This document shows positions 1 through 9,159 of a stretch of 41,073 bases of DNA, in pieces. Under the pieces are notes generated by a model. It saw nothing but the letters and a program-made list of their open reading frames with translations. It had not been told where the DNA came from and searched no databases. Location: contig LNED01000014.1 in NCBI GenBank assembly GCA_001464915.1, positions 1 through 41,073 of the forward strand, written 5' to 3'. Made by a program: the position numbers and the translations under genes. The DNA is from Sphingomonadales bacterium Ga0077531. Lineage in GTDB: Bacteria; Pseudomonadota; Alphaproteobacteria; Sphingomonadales; Sphingomonadaceae. Position 1 is the first letter of the stretch; the number at the start of each line of letters is the position of its first letter.

Positions 1-872
1 GCTGCCATGCAGCCCATGCCCGCCGCGGTGACGGCCTGACGGTAGACATGATCAGTCACGTCCCCCGCGGCGAACACGCCGGGGATCACGGTCTTGGGCG
101 TGCCGGGTTCAGTCAGCAGATAGCCGTTGTCGTCCATCGGTAGCTTGCCCTTGAACAGTTCGGTCGCAGGCGCGTGACCGATGGCGACAAAAGCGCCGTC
201 AACAGCGATGGTCGACGCCTCGCCGGTCACCGTGTCGGTCAGTGCGAGGTGATCGAGCATCCCGGTCGCGCCCGCATTGAAGCTGTCGACCGCCTTGTTC
301 CACAACACGGTAATCTTGGGATTTGCAAACAGCCGTTCTTGCAGGATTTTCTCCGCGCGCAGGCTGTCGCGGCGGTGGATCAGGGTCACGTCGTCGGAAT
401 GGTTGGTGAGATATAGCGCCTCCTCAACGGCAGTGTTGCCGCCGCCAATTACCGCGACTTTCTTGCCGCGGTAGAAGAACCCGTCACACGTACCCTTGCC
501 GCCCAGCTCCATCTCACCCGGGGCGCCAAGCCACTTGGCCTGCGCGCCGGTGCAAATTACCAGGCTCTCGCCGATATATTCATCCCCGCTGTCGCCAATC
601 GCGCGGAATGGAGGGCCGTTTTCGAGGTCGACCGAGACGATCGTGTCCCACATCATCCGCGTGCCGACATGTTCGGCCTGCGCCTGCATCTGTTCCATCA
701 GCCACGGGCCTTGCACTACGTCGCGAAAGCCGGGGTAGATGGTGAGCTGTCCGCCGGGCTGAAGTCCTTGCACAACAATGGGTTGCAGCATCGCGCGTGC
801 AGCGTAAATGGCAGCGGAATAGCCCGCCGGGCCGGAGCCGATGATCAGCATTTTGGTATGATGAGTGGCCAT
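1..872 (-). CDS. trxB: Thioredoxin reductase-like flavoprotein, 3' end outside the window, redox motif altered
   Basis: The start ATG ends at 872 and the gene runs off the left edge (about 290 codons present). The order is that of TrxB: N-terminal FAD site GSGPAGYSAAIYAARA, central NADPH site VIGGGNTAVEEALYL with HRRDSLRA, and C-terminal FAAGDVTDHVYRQAVTAAG. Identity as a TrxB relative is therefore clear. Two conserved segments are missing in frame. GGQLTI (ending at residue 45) runs straight into YPGF, where TrxB proteins normally carry a TTDVEN-like stretch. The redox motif reads GGKGTCDGFF, where the family has GVSACATCDGFF, so only the second cysteine (residue 129) remains. With the first CxxC cysteine absent, the usual dithiol relay to thioredoxin should not work. 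No stop or frameshift was seen in the stretches I translated codon by codon. It may be an inactivated paralogue or a repurposed NADPH flavoprotein. Confidence 0.9.
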   Translation of the reverse strand, partial: MATHHTKMLIIGSGPAGYSAAIYAARAMLQPIVVQGLQPGGQLTIYPGFRDVVQGPWLMEQMQAQAEHVGTRMMWDTIVSVDLENGPPFRAIGDSGDEYIGESLVICTGAQAKWLGAPGEMELGGKGTCDGFFYRGKKVAVIGGGNTAVEEALYLTNHSDDVTLIHRRDSLRAEKILQERLFANPKITVLWNKAVDSFNAGATGMLDHLALTDTVTGEASTIAVDGAFVAIGHAPATELFKGKLPMDDNGYLLTEPGTPKTVIPGVFAAGDVTDHVYRQAVTAAGMGCMA

Positions 873-929
873 GATGGTGTGCCTCTATTGAATGTCAGGC
901 CCGCGATATGGGATGCGATGCGGCGATTG

Positions 930-1757
930 TCACGCCACGAAGCGGTCGCGCAGACGCTCTTTTCTTGCCTCATCCACACCTAATCTTGCCGCGAGATAGG
1001 CGTCCATCGAACCGTGATCACGCGTTATCTCTGCAAAGTAAGTGTCGATATATTCAGGCAAAACACCCATCAGATTGTGCAACGCTTCGGGCTCGATAGC
1101 GCCATAATGCGCCTCCATCCGGGGGAGCGATTGGCGTTCGAGGATTTCGCGGGTTGGCGCAGCGTTTGTCAGCAAGAATTCATCAACAATATCATCGTGA
1201 TGCACGCCCAACGTATGGAGCAACAGCGCGGCCGCAATGCCGGTGCGGTCTTTACCGGCGAAGCAGTGGACCAGGCTCCCGCCATCGTTTTCGTCCAACG
1301 CATTGAAATACCGCGTGAACATGTCGATCATCGCGGGGTTGACCGGCATCCGCGTATAGACCGCCAGCATCCGTTCGCGCGCCCTTTCAGGGGTCATCAC
1401 CACCTGTCCGCCGCCCCCTTCGTGTGGCGGAGAATTGCTCGTTTCGCCATCATAGGCAATGACTTGTGCAGCAAAGCTGGGATGGCGTCTGCACGGAAAG
1501 CCATCGCGCTCGCTCACCCCGCGCAGGTCGATTACGGTGCGGATATCGAGGCTGTCGAGCAGTGCCAGATCGTTGTCCGAGGCTTCCATATGCTGGCCCG
1601 ACCGAAACAGCACGCCGGAGCGCACCTGTCCGCCGCCTGCCACGCGATATCCGCCATAATCCCTAAGGTTATGAATGCCTTGAGTGACATAGAACGACCC
1701 AGTCCGGGGCGTGTTGGGGGCTTGGCTGGGGGTTTCTCGAATCATCGTGGGCGACAT
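930..1757 (-). CDS. Tyrosine/serine protein phosphatase (IphP / Y_phosphatase3 type)
   Basis: A 275-residue soluble protein with the cysteine phosphatase signature HCFAGKDRTG at residues 164-173; Cys165 would be the nucleophile and Arg171 the phosphate-binding arginine. The N-terminal part contains NLRDYGGY and VLFRSGQ, typical of the bacterial family that includes IphP and the Mycobacterium phosphatase PtpB, and an LDIRTVIDLRG segment follows. Such enzymes remove phosphate from tyrosine or phosphoinositides; the substrate here cannot be told. The start at 1757 is followed by a second in-frame ATG four codons later. The gene is divergent from the response regulator gene to its right, sharing an intergenic region of about 100 bases. 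Confidence 0.85.
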   Translation of the reverse strand: MSPTMIRETPSQAPNTPRTGSFYVTQGIHNLRDYGGYRVAGGGQVRSGVLFRSGQHMEASDNDLALLDSLDIRTVIDLRGVSERDGFPCRRHPSFAAQVIAYDGETSNSPPHEGGGGQVVMTPERARERMLAVYTRMPVNPAMIDMFTRYFNALDENDGGSLVHCFAGKDRTGIAAALLLHTLGVHHDDIVDEFLLTNAAPTREILERQSLPRMEAHYGAIEPEALHNLMGVLPEYIDTYFAEITRDHGSMDAYLAARLGVDEARKERLRDRFVA

Positions 1758-1847
1758 TGGCAGGGGGGCAAGACGGGGGCAAGACAGGGTCTGGCAGGGG
1801 TCTAGGGAACTCTACGAGGGGTAAAGCCAAGCTGGCCCCAACCGCGC

Positions 1848-1855
1848 ATGGTTAA
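1848..1855 (-). promoter_or_regulatory. CtrA-like half site TTAACCAT
   Basis: Read on the minus strand the bases are TTAACCAT, matching the half-site described for the alphaproteobacterial cell-cycle regulator CtrA. It lies between the divergent phosphatase and response regulator genes, just before the likely regulator start. An eight-base match can arise by chance, so this is only a candidate. Confidence 0.25.
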
Positions 1856-1892
1856 TACCCCATTTCCCAACAGCTTTACGACGCGAACCCCG

Positions 1893-2342
1893 ATGGCCCG
1901 AATTCTGATTGCCGATGATGATGAACTTATCGCCGAATTGGCCAGCGAAGTGCTGATCGATGCTGGCCATGCCTGCGGCTGGGTGACGTGCGCCGAAGCC
2001 GCGTGGGAGTGTGCGCGGCGCAAGCGGCCCGATGTGCTGCTGTTGGATCAGGCGATGCCGGGCGAGAGCGGCCTGACCCTGCTGCGGCGGTTGCGCTGTT
2101 CGCCTGAGCTTTACGACCTGCCGGTGATAATGTTCACCGCGATGCGCGGCGCGGATGATGAGGCGCAGGCAATCTATGCCGGGGCGCAGGATTTCATCTC
2201 AAAGCCGTTTGAGCCGGCGTGGCTGGTGACGCGGGTTGCGCGCATTCTCAATCGCCGGGGTGACCGCCCGCGCCATGTCGATCTGGCAAACGCGGTTCTG
2301 CCGCAACCAACAGTCCGCGCGCCGCTGCGCCGGTTTATCTAA
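1893..2342 (+). CDS. Single-domain response regulator (CheY-like receiver)
   Basis: From the ATG at 1893 the protein has 149 residues and consists of one receiver domain. The acidic pocket is visible as ADDD at residues 7-10, the phosphoacceptor is Asp52 in LLLDQAMPG, the switch threonine is Thr82 in MFTAMRG, and the conserved lysine is Lys104 in ISKPFEP. There is no DNA-binding or enzymatic output domain, so it probably acts by protein contact, like CheY or DivK. An in-frame ATG at 1848 would add 15 residues with no counterpart in receivers, so 1893 is preferred. No histidine kinase is adjacent. The 3' end overlaps the convergent acyl-CoA dehydrogenase gene by four bases. Confidence 0.85.
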   Translation: MARILIADDDELIAELASEVLIDAGHACGWVTCAEAAWECARRKRPDVLLLDQAMPGESGLTLLRRLRCSPELYDLPVIMFTAMRGADDEAQAIYAGAQDFISKPFEPAWLVTRVARILNRRGDRPRHVDLANAVLPQPTVRAPLRRFI

Positions 2343-3997
2343 GCGGCCGCCGCAGCGCGCTGCGTATTCAGCAACCCGCGCCCGATCACCTGCGCCTGAA
2401 TTTCGGCCGCGCCTTCAAAGATGTTGAGGATCCGCGCGTCGCACAACACCCGGCTGATCGGGTATTCGAGCGCATAGCCATTGCCGCCGTGGATCTGCAC
2501 CGCATTATCCGCCGCACTCCACGCGGTGCGCGCGGCGAGCAGTTTTGCCATCCCCGCCTCGATATCGCAGCGGGCATGGCGATCTTTGGCGCGCGCGGCA
2601 AAATACGTCAGCTCGCGCGCCATCACCGTTTCCACTGCCATCAGCGCCAGCTTGTCGGCCACGCGCGGAAACTGGGTAAGCGCCTGCCCGAACTGCTTGC
2701 GTCCCAACGCATAATCGAGCGCGAGGTCGAAGGCATTCCACGCCACGCCCACCGCGCGCGCGGCGGTCTGGATCCGCGCGCCTTCAAAGGTGCGCATCAG
2801 CTGCTTGAAGCCCTGCCCTTCTTCGCCGCCGAGCAAACCGTCCGCTGCCACTGCGAATCCGTCCAGCCCCAGCGCGTATTCCTTCATGCCCCGGTATCCG
2901 AGCACTTCGATCTCGCTGCCCTCGATCCCGGCATCGGGGAACGGCGCGGCATCGGTGCCGCGCGTCTTCTCGGCCAGCAGCATCGAAAGGCCCGCATAGC
3001 CCGGCTTTGCAGGGTCAGTGCGCACTAGCATCGTCATCAGGTCAGCGCGTGCGGCGTGGGTGATCCACGTTTTCGCCCCCATCACGCGCCAGCTGCCATC
3101 CGCCTGCCGATCCCCCCGCGTGCGCACGGCGGCAAGATCGCTGCCGGTATCGGGTTCGGTGAAGACAGCGGTGGGCAGGCACGACCCATCGGCAATGCGC
3201 GGCAGAAACCGCGCCTTTTGTTCGGGCGTGCCATTATGCGTAATCAGCTCGCCCGCGATTTCCGAACGCGTGCCCAGCGATCCTGCACAAATCCACCCGC
3301 GCGAAAGCTCTTCGGACACCAGCGCCATCGCCAGCTTGCCCAGCCCCAGCCCGCCGTGTTCTTCGGGAATGCACACGCCGAACACGCCAAGCGCCGCCAT
3401 TTCGGCAATCACCGTGTCCGGGATCAGCGCATCATCAAGGTGCCATTGGTGGGCAAACGGCGTGATCTGCGCGGCTGTGAAGGCGCGGAATTGCTGGCGG
3501 ATCAGGTCGAGCGTATCGTCGCCCAGCCCCTCATCCGGGCGCACGCCATCGGCCAGCAGCGCCGCCAGCGCCGCGCGGGTTTTGGGCGTGTTGCCGTCCG
3601 CCAACAACCGCGTGACCGCCGGATGCGCGGCGAGTGTGCGCGCCGCATCCTCGGTGCCAAAGGCAGAAGGGCGCACCACTTCGCTCGCGCTCATTGGTAA
3701 TCCGCTGGCGATCTGAGCAAGGTATTCGCCGAACCCGATCCGCAGGGTCAGCGCCTCGCACTCGCCAAACGCCCCCCCTGCCTCGGCCCGCGCTGCCCAA
3801 TCGAGCGTCGCCTCCAGCGCAGCAACGCTCGAAGCGATCCACGCAAAGCCGTGCACAATATGCTGCGCACGGTCGATCAGCGCCGGATCAGGCGCGCCAT
3901 CAGGGGCAACCTGCTGCGCCACCGCAGCGCGCACAACATCCGCATATTCCCGCGCTGCGCCAAGGCTGGCGCGCGCTGCACTAATCCATTCGTTCAT
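2339..3997 (-). CDS. Long acyl-CoA dehydrogenase, resembling methylsuccinyl-CoA dehydrogenase
   Basis: A 552-residue flavoenzyme, about 160 residues longer at the N-terminus than ordinary acyl-CoA dehydrogenases (about 380-400). The extension is alpha-helical and contains [10 protein letters not shown] and [18 protein letters not shown]. The core shows the FAD/substrate segment [45 protein letters not shown] written in two conserved blocks, [15 protein letters not shown], and FEGAAEIQ, whose Glu is the expected catalytic base. Length and extension match methylsuccinyl-CoA dehydrogenase of the ethylmalonyl-CoA pathway as I remember it. Assignment to that substrate is inference: no other gene of that pathway is in the window, and other long acyl-CoA dehydrogenases exist. 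Confidence 0.8.
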   Translation of the reverse strand: MNEWISAARASLGAAREYADVVRAAVAQQVAPDGAPDPALIDRAQHIVHGFAWIASSVAALEATLDWAARAEAGGAFGECEALTLRIGFGEYLAQIASGLPMSASEVVRPSAFGTEDAARTLAAHPAVTRLLADGNTPKTRAALAALLADGVRPDEGLGDDTLDLIRQQFRAFTAAQITPFAHQWHLDDALIPDTVIAEMAALGVFGVCIPEEHGGLGLGKLAMALVSEELSRGWICAGSLGTRSEIAGELITHNGTPEQKARFLPRIADGSCLPTAVFTEPDTGSDLAAVRTRGDRQADGSWRVMGAKTWITHAARADLMTMLVRTDPAKPGYAGLSMLLAEKTRGTDAAPFPDAGIEGSEIEVLGYRGMKEYALGLDGFAVAADGLLGGEEGQGFKQLMRTFEGARIQTAARAVGVAWNAFDLALDYALGRKQFGQALTQFPRVADKLALMAVETVMARELTYFAARAKDRHARCDIEAGMAKLLAARTAWSAADNAVQIHGGNGYALEYPISRVLCDARILNIFEGAAEIQAQVIGRGLLNTQRAAAAA

Positions 3998-4126
3998 GCC
4001 GGGGTGCTAGCAGAGCCATTGCCAGCGTGCGAACCCGCAAATGCGCGAAGGCGGCAACAATTGTTGCGCGGAGGTGACACTTTGCGAACAAAGCCAAGCC
4101 TCAGCCAGAAATCAACCGACGATGGC

Positions 4127-4156
4127 TTGTGCCACGAACTGCTCAATGCGTAATAC
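4127..4156 (+). promoter_or_regulatory. Candidate sigma-70-type promoter of the TonB-dependent receptor gene
   Basis: TTGTGC at 4127-4132 and TAATAC at 4151-4156 are separated by 18 bases. Transcription would begin near 4163, just before the structured leader and about 228 bases upstream of the receptor start. This is a consensus match only; no transcription data support it. Confidence 0.4.
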
Positions 4157-4162
4157 TGTCAG

Positions 4163-4390
4163 AGTTGGAACCAACCGAAAGGTTGGTGGCTTATCTTACG
4201 GGGCCGCATGGCACAGGGCGAAAAGCCCGGCTGGCGATCTCGCGCAGGACGGAACCGATCAGGCACCCGGCACCGGTGGGCACTCAGCCCCTGGAACACG
4301 GAGCGCTTGACGACCACGGCACGGCGATGCGCCGCTTCACAGCGGCTGCATGTCCTGCCTTCGGACACACCGTCTACGCGAGGATTCGAC
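4163..4390 (+). promoter_or_regulatory. Long structured 5' leader of the TonB-dependent receptor gene, candidate cis-regulatory RNA
   Basis: This stretch between the predicted promoter and the receptor start has no convincing gene. It contains several hairpins. ACCAACC-GAAA-GGTTGGT at 4170-4187 is a 7-bp stem closed by a GNRA tetraloop. GGGC-GAAAA-GCCC, GGGC-ACTCA-GCCC, GCCGCT-TCAC-AGCGGC and TGTCC-TGCCTTC-GGACA follow, the last ending about 35 bases before the ATG. It did not match the consensus of cobalamin, TPP, SAM-II, c-di-GMP-I or fluoride riboswitches as I recall them. A regulatory role in receptor expression is inference. Confidence 0.4.
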
Positions 4391-7300
4391 ATGCGCTTTC
4401 ACAACCACTCCCTTTCATCGTCATCGTTGCCCGCGCTTGCAGCCGCTTTGCTGGTGTCGGCGCTCGCCCCTGCCGCACTCAGCGCACAGGACAGCGTGGC
4501 TGACGCTGATGCCGCGGCTGACGCGCCTGAAGATGCCATCGTCGTCACCGGCTCACGCATCGCGCGCGATCCCAATATCGGCGCGCCTGCTCCGATCATT
4601 TCGGTGACGGCGGAGGAATTGCGGCGTTCGGGCACGGCTGATGTGGTCGATACCTTGCGCGACATTCCGGCGCTGTCGACCTCGACATCGACCGAAGGCT
4701 CGATCGACGGGGTGTTTTCGCAGGCGGTTGGCCAGTCGATCCTCAACCTGCGCGGATTGGGTTCGAACCGCACACTGGTGCTCGTCAATGGCCGCCGCCA
4801 CGTTTCGGGCGTCGCGGGGGAACAGGCGGTCGATATCAACTCGATCCCGTCGGCATTGATCGAGCGGGTCGAGACGATCACAGGCGGCGCCTCGTCGGTT
4901 TACGGCGCGGACGCAGTGACCGGCGTGGTTAACTTCGTGCTGAAGGAGGACTACGAAGGCCTGCAAGCCAACATCCAGACCGGCATCTCGTCCGAAGGCG
5001 ACGCATGGCGGATCAACGGCGACCTGACATGGGGGGCGAATTTCGCTGATGGCAGGGGCAATATCACGATCTCGGGCGAGTATGCCCGCAATGACGAATT
5101 GCAATTCGGCGACCGCGGCTTCTCACGCGACAACGGCATCGCGGATGACCAGAACAACCCCGCGCTGCGGTTCCAGTCCGGCGATATCAGCACCAGTACC
5201 CCCAACTTCCGCGATTTCTTCGCGGTTGGCGTAGGCGGCTTCCCGACCGGGTTCCTCATTCCCACCGGCAATGCGCTTGCCGACTTCATTGATCAATATG
5301 AGGCCGAATTTGGTGCCCCCCCGACCTTCACCGCAGCAGAACAAGCGCTGATCGACCGCGCCACCAACGCCCCGCGCCGCTTTATCGCGCGCAATCCCAC
5401 CTTCTCGCTCTCATCAGCTGGCGGGGTGATCGCGCCGGGCGATATCGGCCTCAGCGACGGGCCGGACATCAACAACAATGGCGTTCCCGATTGCCTTGAA
5501 AGCTCGGTCGGCTTCAACTCGACCTTCAACAATGGCGCCTTCGGTCTTGCTGGCGGCTGTGCGGTGATCAATCCCGATGGGTCGGTCGGCGTTTATCAGG
5601 ATGGCGCCATCACCGGCCTGTTCAACGCTTTTGGCGGCCCGGGCATTCCCAACAGCTTCAACGAAAACTCGCTCATCCCCGAGACCGAGCGTTATTCGAT
5701 CAACGTCAACCTCTCCTACGAGATTTCGTCGGAGGCGGAGCTGTTCTTCGAAGGCAAGTATGTCTCGAACACTGCCGAGTTCCAAGGACAGCCCAACACC
5801 TTCTACGATCTATTGACGATCCGCGAAGACAACCCTTTCATCACTCCGCAGCTTGAACCCTTTGTCAGCGAATTGTTCTTCGGCGACGGGGTGCAGCGCG
5901 GGCTCTACATCACCCGTGACCCGGCTGACCTTGGCCCCAACCGCGACCGCAACGAATTTGAGACCTACCGCTTCGTCGCCGGGATCAGAGGCGATATCAC
6001 CCCGCATTTCTCGTATGAGATCAGCGGAAATTACGGCACGTTCCAGCAGACCAGCTTCGATAATAATCGCGTGATCACCGACCGTTTCTTCGCGGCGATC
6101 GACGTGGTGACCGGGCCGAATGGCAATGCGATCTGCCGTTCGGACATCGACTCGACCCCGCCTGCCACTACGCCATTCGGCATTCCGGCAGGCGATCCCG
6201 GATTCTACACTTTCAACCCCGGCGACGGCCAGTGCCGCCCGGCCAACATCCTTGGCGGGGTAGGATCGATCAGCCAGGACGCAATCAACTTCATCACCAC
6301 CACCACGACAAGCGTGTCCGAGCTTGAACAGTTGGTGTTCGACGTGATCTTCACCGGCGATACCGGAGCGTTCCTCGAACTGCCGGGCGGCCCAATCGGC
6401 TTTGCTGCGGGCTTTGAATTCCGTGAGGAAGTGAGCCGCTCGACCTTTGATCCACTGGCGCTTGGCATCATCCCAGTCACGACCGATTTCGCCAACGCTG
6501 GCGACCAGATCGGCGACATCACCGGACTCGTGCAGAATTCGCTGGTGTTCGACCCGGCAACCCAGCTTGCCAATTCTGGCGGGGAATTCACCGTCTACGA
6601 TCTGTTCGGCGAGGTTCGCCTGCCGATCCTGAGCGGCGTGCCGTTTGCCGAAACGCTCGAACTGAGCGGCGCGGCGCGGTATTCGAACTACACCACCGTG
6701 GGCAGCGCCTTCACCTGGAACGTAGGCGGGCTTTATGCGCCGACCAGGGACATCCTGTTCCGCGGCACCTACGCCGTGGCGGTGCGCGCGCCGAACATCT
6801 CGGAACTGTTCAGCCCGGCGCAGGGCGCGTTCTTCCGTCCTTTTGACCCGTGTGACGTCGGCAACTTGGTGGAAGCGGATGATCCGGCGCGGCGGCAGGC
6901 CAACTGCACCGCCTTTTTCCAAGGCATCGGGTTTGATCCCACATTCGGCACTGGCACATACAGCTATGTCGATCCGCTCACCGCGCGCTTCTCGGGCACG
7001 GTCAGCGGCAACCCCGAACTGCAGGAAGAAACCGCCACCACCTGGACAGTCGGCACGCAGATCACACCGACATTCCTGCCGGGCCTTGCCCTCAGCGTCG
7101 ATTACTACAACATCCAGATCGACGACGCGATCAATGCGATCGACGATCAGGACATCGTCGACAACTGCGTGGATGCTGCGTCCATTGATAACCCGTTCTG
7201 CCCCCTGATCACACGCAATGCCAACACGGGGGGCTTTACGGGGTTGCAGCAGATCCTGCTCAACTTCGCACGGTCGGAAACCTCTGGGGTCGAAGCATCG

Positions 7301-7765
7301 GTGCAGTACCGCTTTGATCTGGGTGAACACAACTTCACGCTGAACGGCAGCGGCACCTGGGTTGAAAAGCTCAACAACTTCCCCGATCCGCTCGACCTGA
7401 CCTTCGTCGATCCCGAACTGGGCGAACTCCAGCGGCCCGAATGGGCAGCGCGCGGTTCGGCGACGTGGGACTGGAAGGGTCTTTCACTAACCTGGTCGAC
7501 CACCTGGCTTGATCGCCAGGCCTTGCGCTCGGTGGAAATCGAGAACGTTGGCACCACTGGCAATGATACCTTCTCGCCCGAGAACGGTCTCGCCAGCGAC
7601 ACCTTCATCCACGATGCGTCGTTCAACTACGAAGCGAGCGACAAGTTCACCCTGTATGGCGGGGTGAACAACATCTTCAACAAGCGCCCGTTCATCACCG
7701 AACAGGCCTTCCCGGTCAGCCCGGTGGGGACGTTCTTCTTCCTCGGTGCGCGCGCATCGTACTAA
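4391..7765 (+). CDS. TonB-dependent outer-membrane receptor
   Basis: A 1124-residue outer-membrane receptor. The ATG at 4391 follows GAGGATTCGAC and begins a signal peptide (residues 1 to about 30, hydrophobic LAAALLVSALAPAALSA). An upstream in-frame ATG at 4208 would destroy this signal peptide, so 4391 is chosen. DAIVVTGSRI resembles a TonB box/plug start, and the plug continues with SILNLRGLGSNRTLVLVNGRR and IERVETITGGASSVYGADAV. The rest is a long beta-barrel ending in an aromatic-type terminus (FFFLGARASY). It belongs to the large sphingomonad TonB-dependent receptors that import scarce nutrients; the ligand cannot be read from sequence. A strong terminator follows and a structured leader precedes it, so it appears monocistronic. 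Confidence 0.93.
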   Translation: MRFHNHSLSSSSLPALAAALLVSALAPAALSAQDSVADADAAADAPEDAIVVTGSRIARDPNIGAPAPIISVTAEELRRSGTADVVDTLRDIPALSTSTSTEGSIDGVFSQAVGQSILNLRGLGSNRTLVLVNGRRHVSGVAGEQAVDINSIPSALIERVETITGGASSVYGADAVTGVVNFVLKEDYEGLQANIQTGISSEGDAWRINGDLTWGANFADGRGNITISGEYARNDELQFGDRGFSRDNGIADDQNNPALRFQSGDISTSTPNFRDFFAVGVGGFPTGFLIPTGNALADFIDQYEAEFGAPPTFTAAEQALIDRATNAPRRFIARNPTFSLSSAGGVIAPGDIGLSDGPDINNNGVPDCLESSVGFNSTFNNGAFGLAGGCAVINPDGSVGVYQDGAITGLFNAFGGPGIPNSFNENSLIPETERYSINVNLSYEISSEAELFFEGKYVSNTAEFQGQPNTFYDLLTIREDNPFITPQLEPFVSELFFGDGVQRGLYITRDPADLGPNRDRNEFETYRFVAGIRGDITPHFSYEISGNYGTFQQTSFDNNRVITDRFFAAIDVVTGPNGNAICRSDIDSTPPATTPFGIPAGDPGFYTFNPGDGQCRPANILGGVGSISQDAINFITTTTTSVSELEQLVFDVIFTGDTGAFLELPGGPIGFAAGFEFREEVSRSTFDPLALGIIPVTTDFANAGDQIGDITGLVQNSLVFDPATQLANSGGEFTVYDLFGEVRLPILSGVPFAETLELSGAARYSNYTTVGSAFTWNVGGLYAPTRDILFRGTYAVAVRAPNISELFSPAQGAFFRPFDPCDVGNLVEADDPARRQANCTAFFQGIGFDPTFGTGTYSYVDPLTARFSGTVSGNPELQEETATTWTVGTQITPTFLPGLALSVDYYNIQIDDAINAIDDQDIVDNCVDAASIDNPFCPLITRNANTGGFTGLQQILLNFARSETSGVEASVQYRFDLGEHNFTLNGSGTWVEKLNNFPDPLDLTFVDPELGELQRPEWAARGSATWDWKGLSLTWSTTWLDRQALRSVEIENVGTTGNDTFSPENGLASDTFIHDASFNYEASDKFTLYGGVNNIFNKRPFITEQAFPVSPVGTFFFLGARASY

Positions 7766-7789
7766 GCGCCGCTTGAGCGACAACAGAAT

Positions 7790-7824
7790 GGGGCGCGAAG
7801 GCAGTGACCTTCGCGCCCCTTTTT
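7790..7824 (+). terminator. Intrinsic terminator of the receptor gene
   Basis: A perfect 12-bp stem (7790-7801 with 7808-7819, GGGGCGCGAAGG paired with its complement), a six-base loop and a run of five T at 7820-7824. It begins 25 bases after the receptor stop. The T-run lies only on the plus-strand side, so it should work best for the receptor; the convergent acyl-CoA dehydrogenase could share the hairpin. Confidence 0.9.
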
Positions 7825-7838
7825 CATTCGTCGCTCTG

Positions 7839-9005
7839 TTACTCGTAAGTGCCGAGCAGTTGCCGCGCGACGACCCAATTGTGGATCTCGCTCGGCCCGT
7901 CATAGATCCGCATGGTGCGCAGCTTGTTCGACATCAGATACAGCGGCAATTCGCGCGTCATCCCCATCCCGCCAAACATCTGCATCGCGTGATCGACGAT
8001 TGTGTAGGCCTCCTCGATGCAGAAGCTCTTGATCATCGAAATTTCGCTACGGGTGTCGCGACCTTCGTCGATCTTCCACGCGCAATCATAGGTCATCAGC
8101 CGCATCGCATGGATTTTGGTCGCGGCGTCCGAAATCCAGTTCTGCACCGTCTGGCGCGCCGATAGCGGCTTGCCAAAAGTGGTGCGCTGCGGGGCGTATT
8201 CGATCATCATATCCAGCGCGCGCTGCGCCATGCCGATTGACCACGAAGCCATCTCAATCCGCCGCGTGCCCAGCCGCACCTGCATCGGCGCGAACCCCTG
8301 CCCGCGAGTGCCGAGCAGTTTCCACCCCGGCACCCGGCAATCGTCGAGCGCGATTTCATAGGTCGCGGTGCCATCGATCATCGGGATTTTGCGCAGCACG
8401 TTGAAGCCGGGGGTTTCGCGGTCGACCAGAAACGCCGACATGCCGTTGCGGCCATTGGGGTTCTTGTCGGTCACCGCCATCAGGATGGTGAAGTGCGCTT
8501 CGGCCCCCTTGGTGATCCAGATCTTGCGGCCGCTGATGATCCAATCATCACCGTCCTGCACCGCGGTGGTGGTCATGCGCTGCGGATCGGCCCCGGCGCC
8601 GGGCTCGGAAATGCCGATGGCTGAGATGGTTTCCCCGCGCACATAGGGTTCAAGATAGGCAGCGCGCTGGCGTTCGTCAGCCGCGACCATCAGCATCCGC
8701 AGGTTGGGGGAATCGGGCGGCAGGTAATAGGGCACGACCGTTTTGCCCAATTCCTCACTGACCCCGACCATCGCCACCATCGGCAGGTTCATACCGCCCA
8801 CTTCCTCGGGCGCATCCAATCCCCACAGGCCTAGTTCGCGGCTGACAGCATCCACCTCAGCGGTTTCGTCGGGCGTCAGGTAGGTGCCCTGCCCGACATT
8901 CTCGCGCGCCATTATGGCGGCTTCACGTGGCAGCAGTTGGTCGCGCACGAACTTGGCGACGAGGTCTTTGAGCATCACGTGTTCGTGGTCGAGCTCGAAA
9001 TTCAT
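7839..9005 (-). CDS. Acyl-CoA dehydrogenase (ACAD10/11-like group)
   Basis: A 388-residue flavin-dependent dehydrogenase of normal family length that oxidises acyl-CoA to enoyl-CoA in fatty-acid or related degradation. Features include ISEPGAGADPQRMTTTA (FAD and substrate region), IWITKGAEAHFTILMAV, AQRALDMMIEYAPQRTTFGKPL and MFGGMGMTRELPLY. The C-terminal motif is YDGPSEIH: an Asp sits where classic enzymes have the catalytic Glu of EG, as is usual in ACAD10/11-type members. Exact chain length and substrate are not predictable. It is convergent with the TonB-dependent receptor and separated from it by the terminator hairpin, and divergent from the ABC-F gene. Confidence 0.9.
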   Translation of the reverse strand: MNFELDHEHVMLKDLVAKFVRDQLLPREAAIMARENVGQGTYLTPDETAEVDAVSRELGLWGLDAPEEVGGMNLPMVAMVGVSEELGKTVVPYYLPPDSPNLRMLMVAADERQRAAYLEPYVRGETISAIGISEPGAGADPQRMTTTAVQDGDDWIISGRKIWITKGAEAHFTILMAVTDKNPNGRNGMSAFLVDRETPGFNVLRKIPMIDGTATYEIALDDCRVPGWKLLGTRGQGFAPMQVRLGTRRIEMASWSIGMAQRALDMMIEYAPQRTTFGKPLSARQTVQNWISDAATKIHAMRLMTYDCAWKIDEGRDTRSEISMIKSFCIEEAYTIVDHAMQMFGGMGMTRELPLYLMSNKLRTMRIYDGPSEIHNWVVARQLLGTYE

Positions 9006-9159
9006 TGGCGTGTGATCCCTGCGTGGTGGCTTGTTTGCCCCCTGTCACCACACAATACGGGCCAAGTCACCCGCAGGATTGATGGGGGCGCGCGTTTTTT
9101 GCCTGCTGCGACGGGGAATTCCTTTGGGTGCACTGCAATAGACTGGTAGGGGGCCGCCC

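Noticed and set aside
1014..1805. 263-codon plus-strand ORF opposite the tyrosine phosphatase
   Set aside because: It is antisense to a gene with an intact HCxxGKDRTG motif and has no domain of its own.
5810..7330. 506-codon minus-strand ORF inside the TonB-dependent receptor gene
   Set aside because: It is an antisense frame of a clear receptor gene, common in GC-rich DNA, with no recognisable domain.
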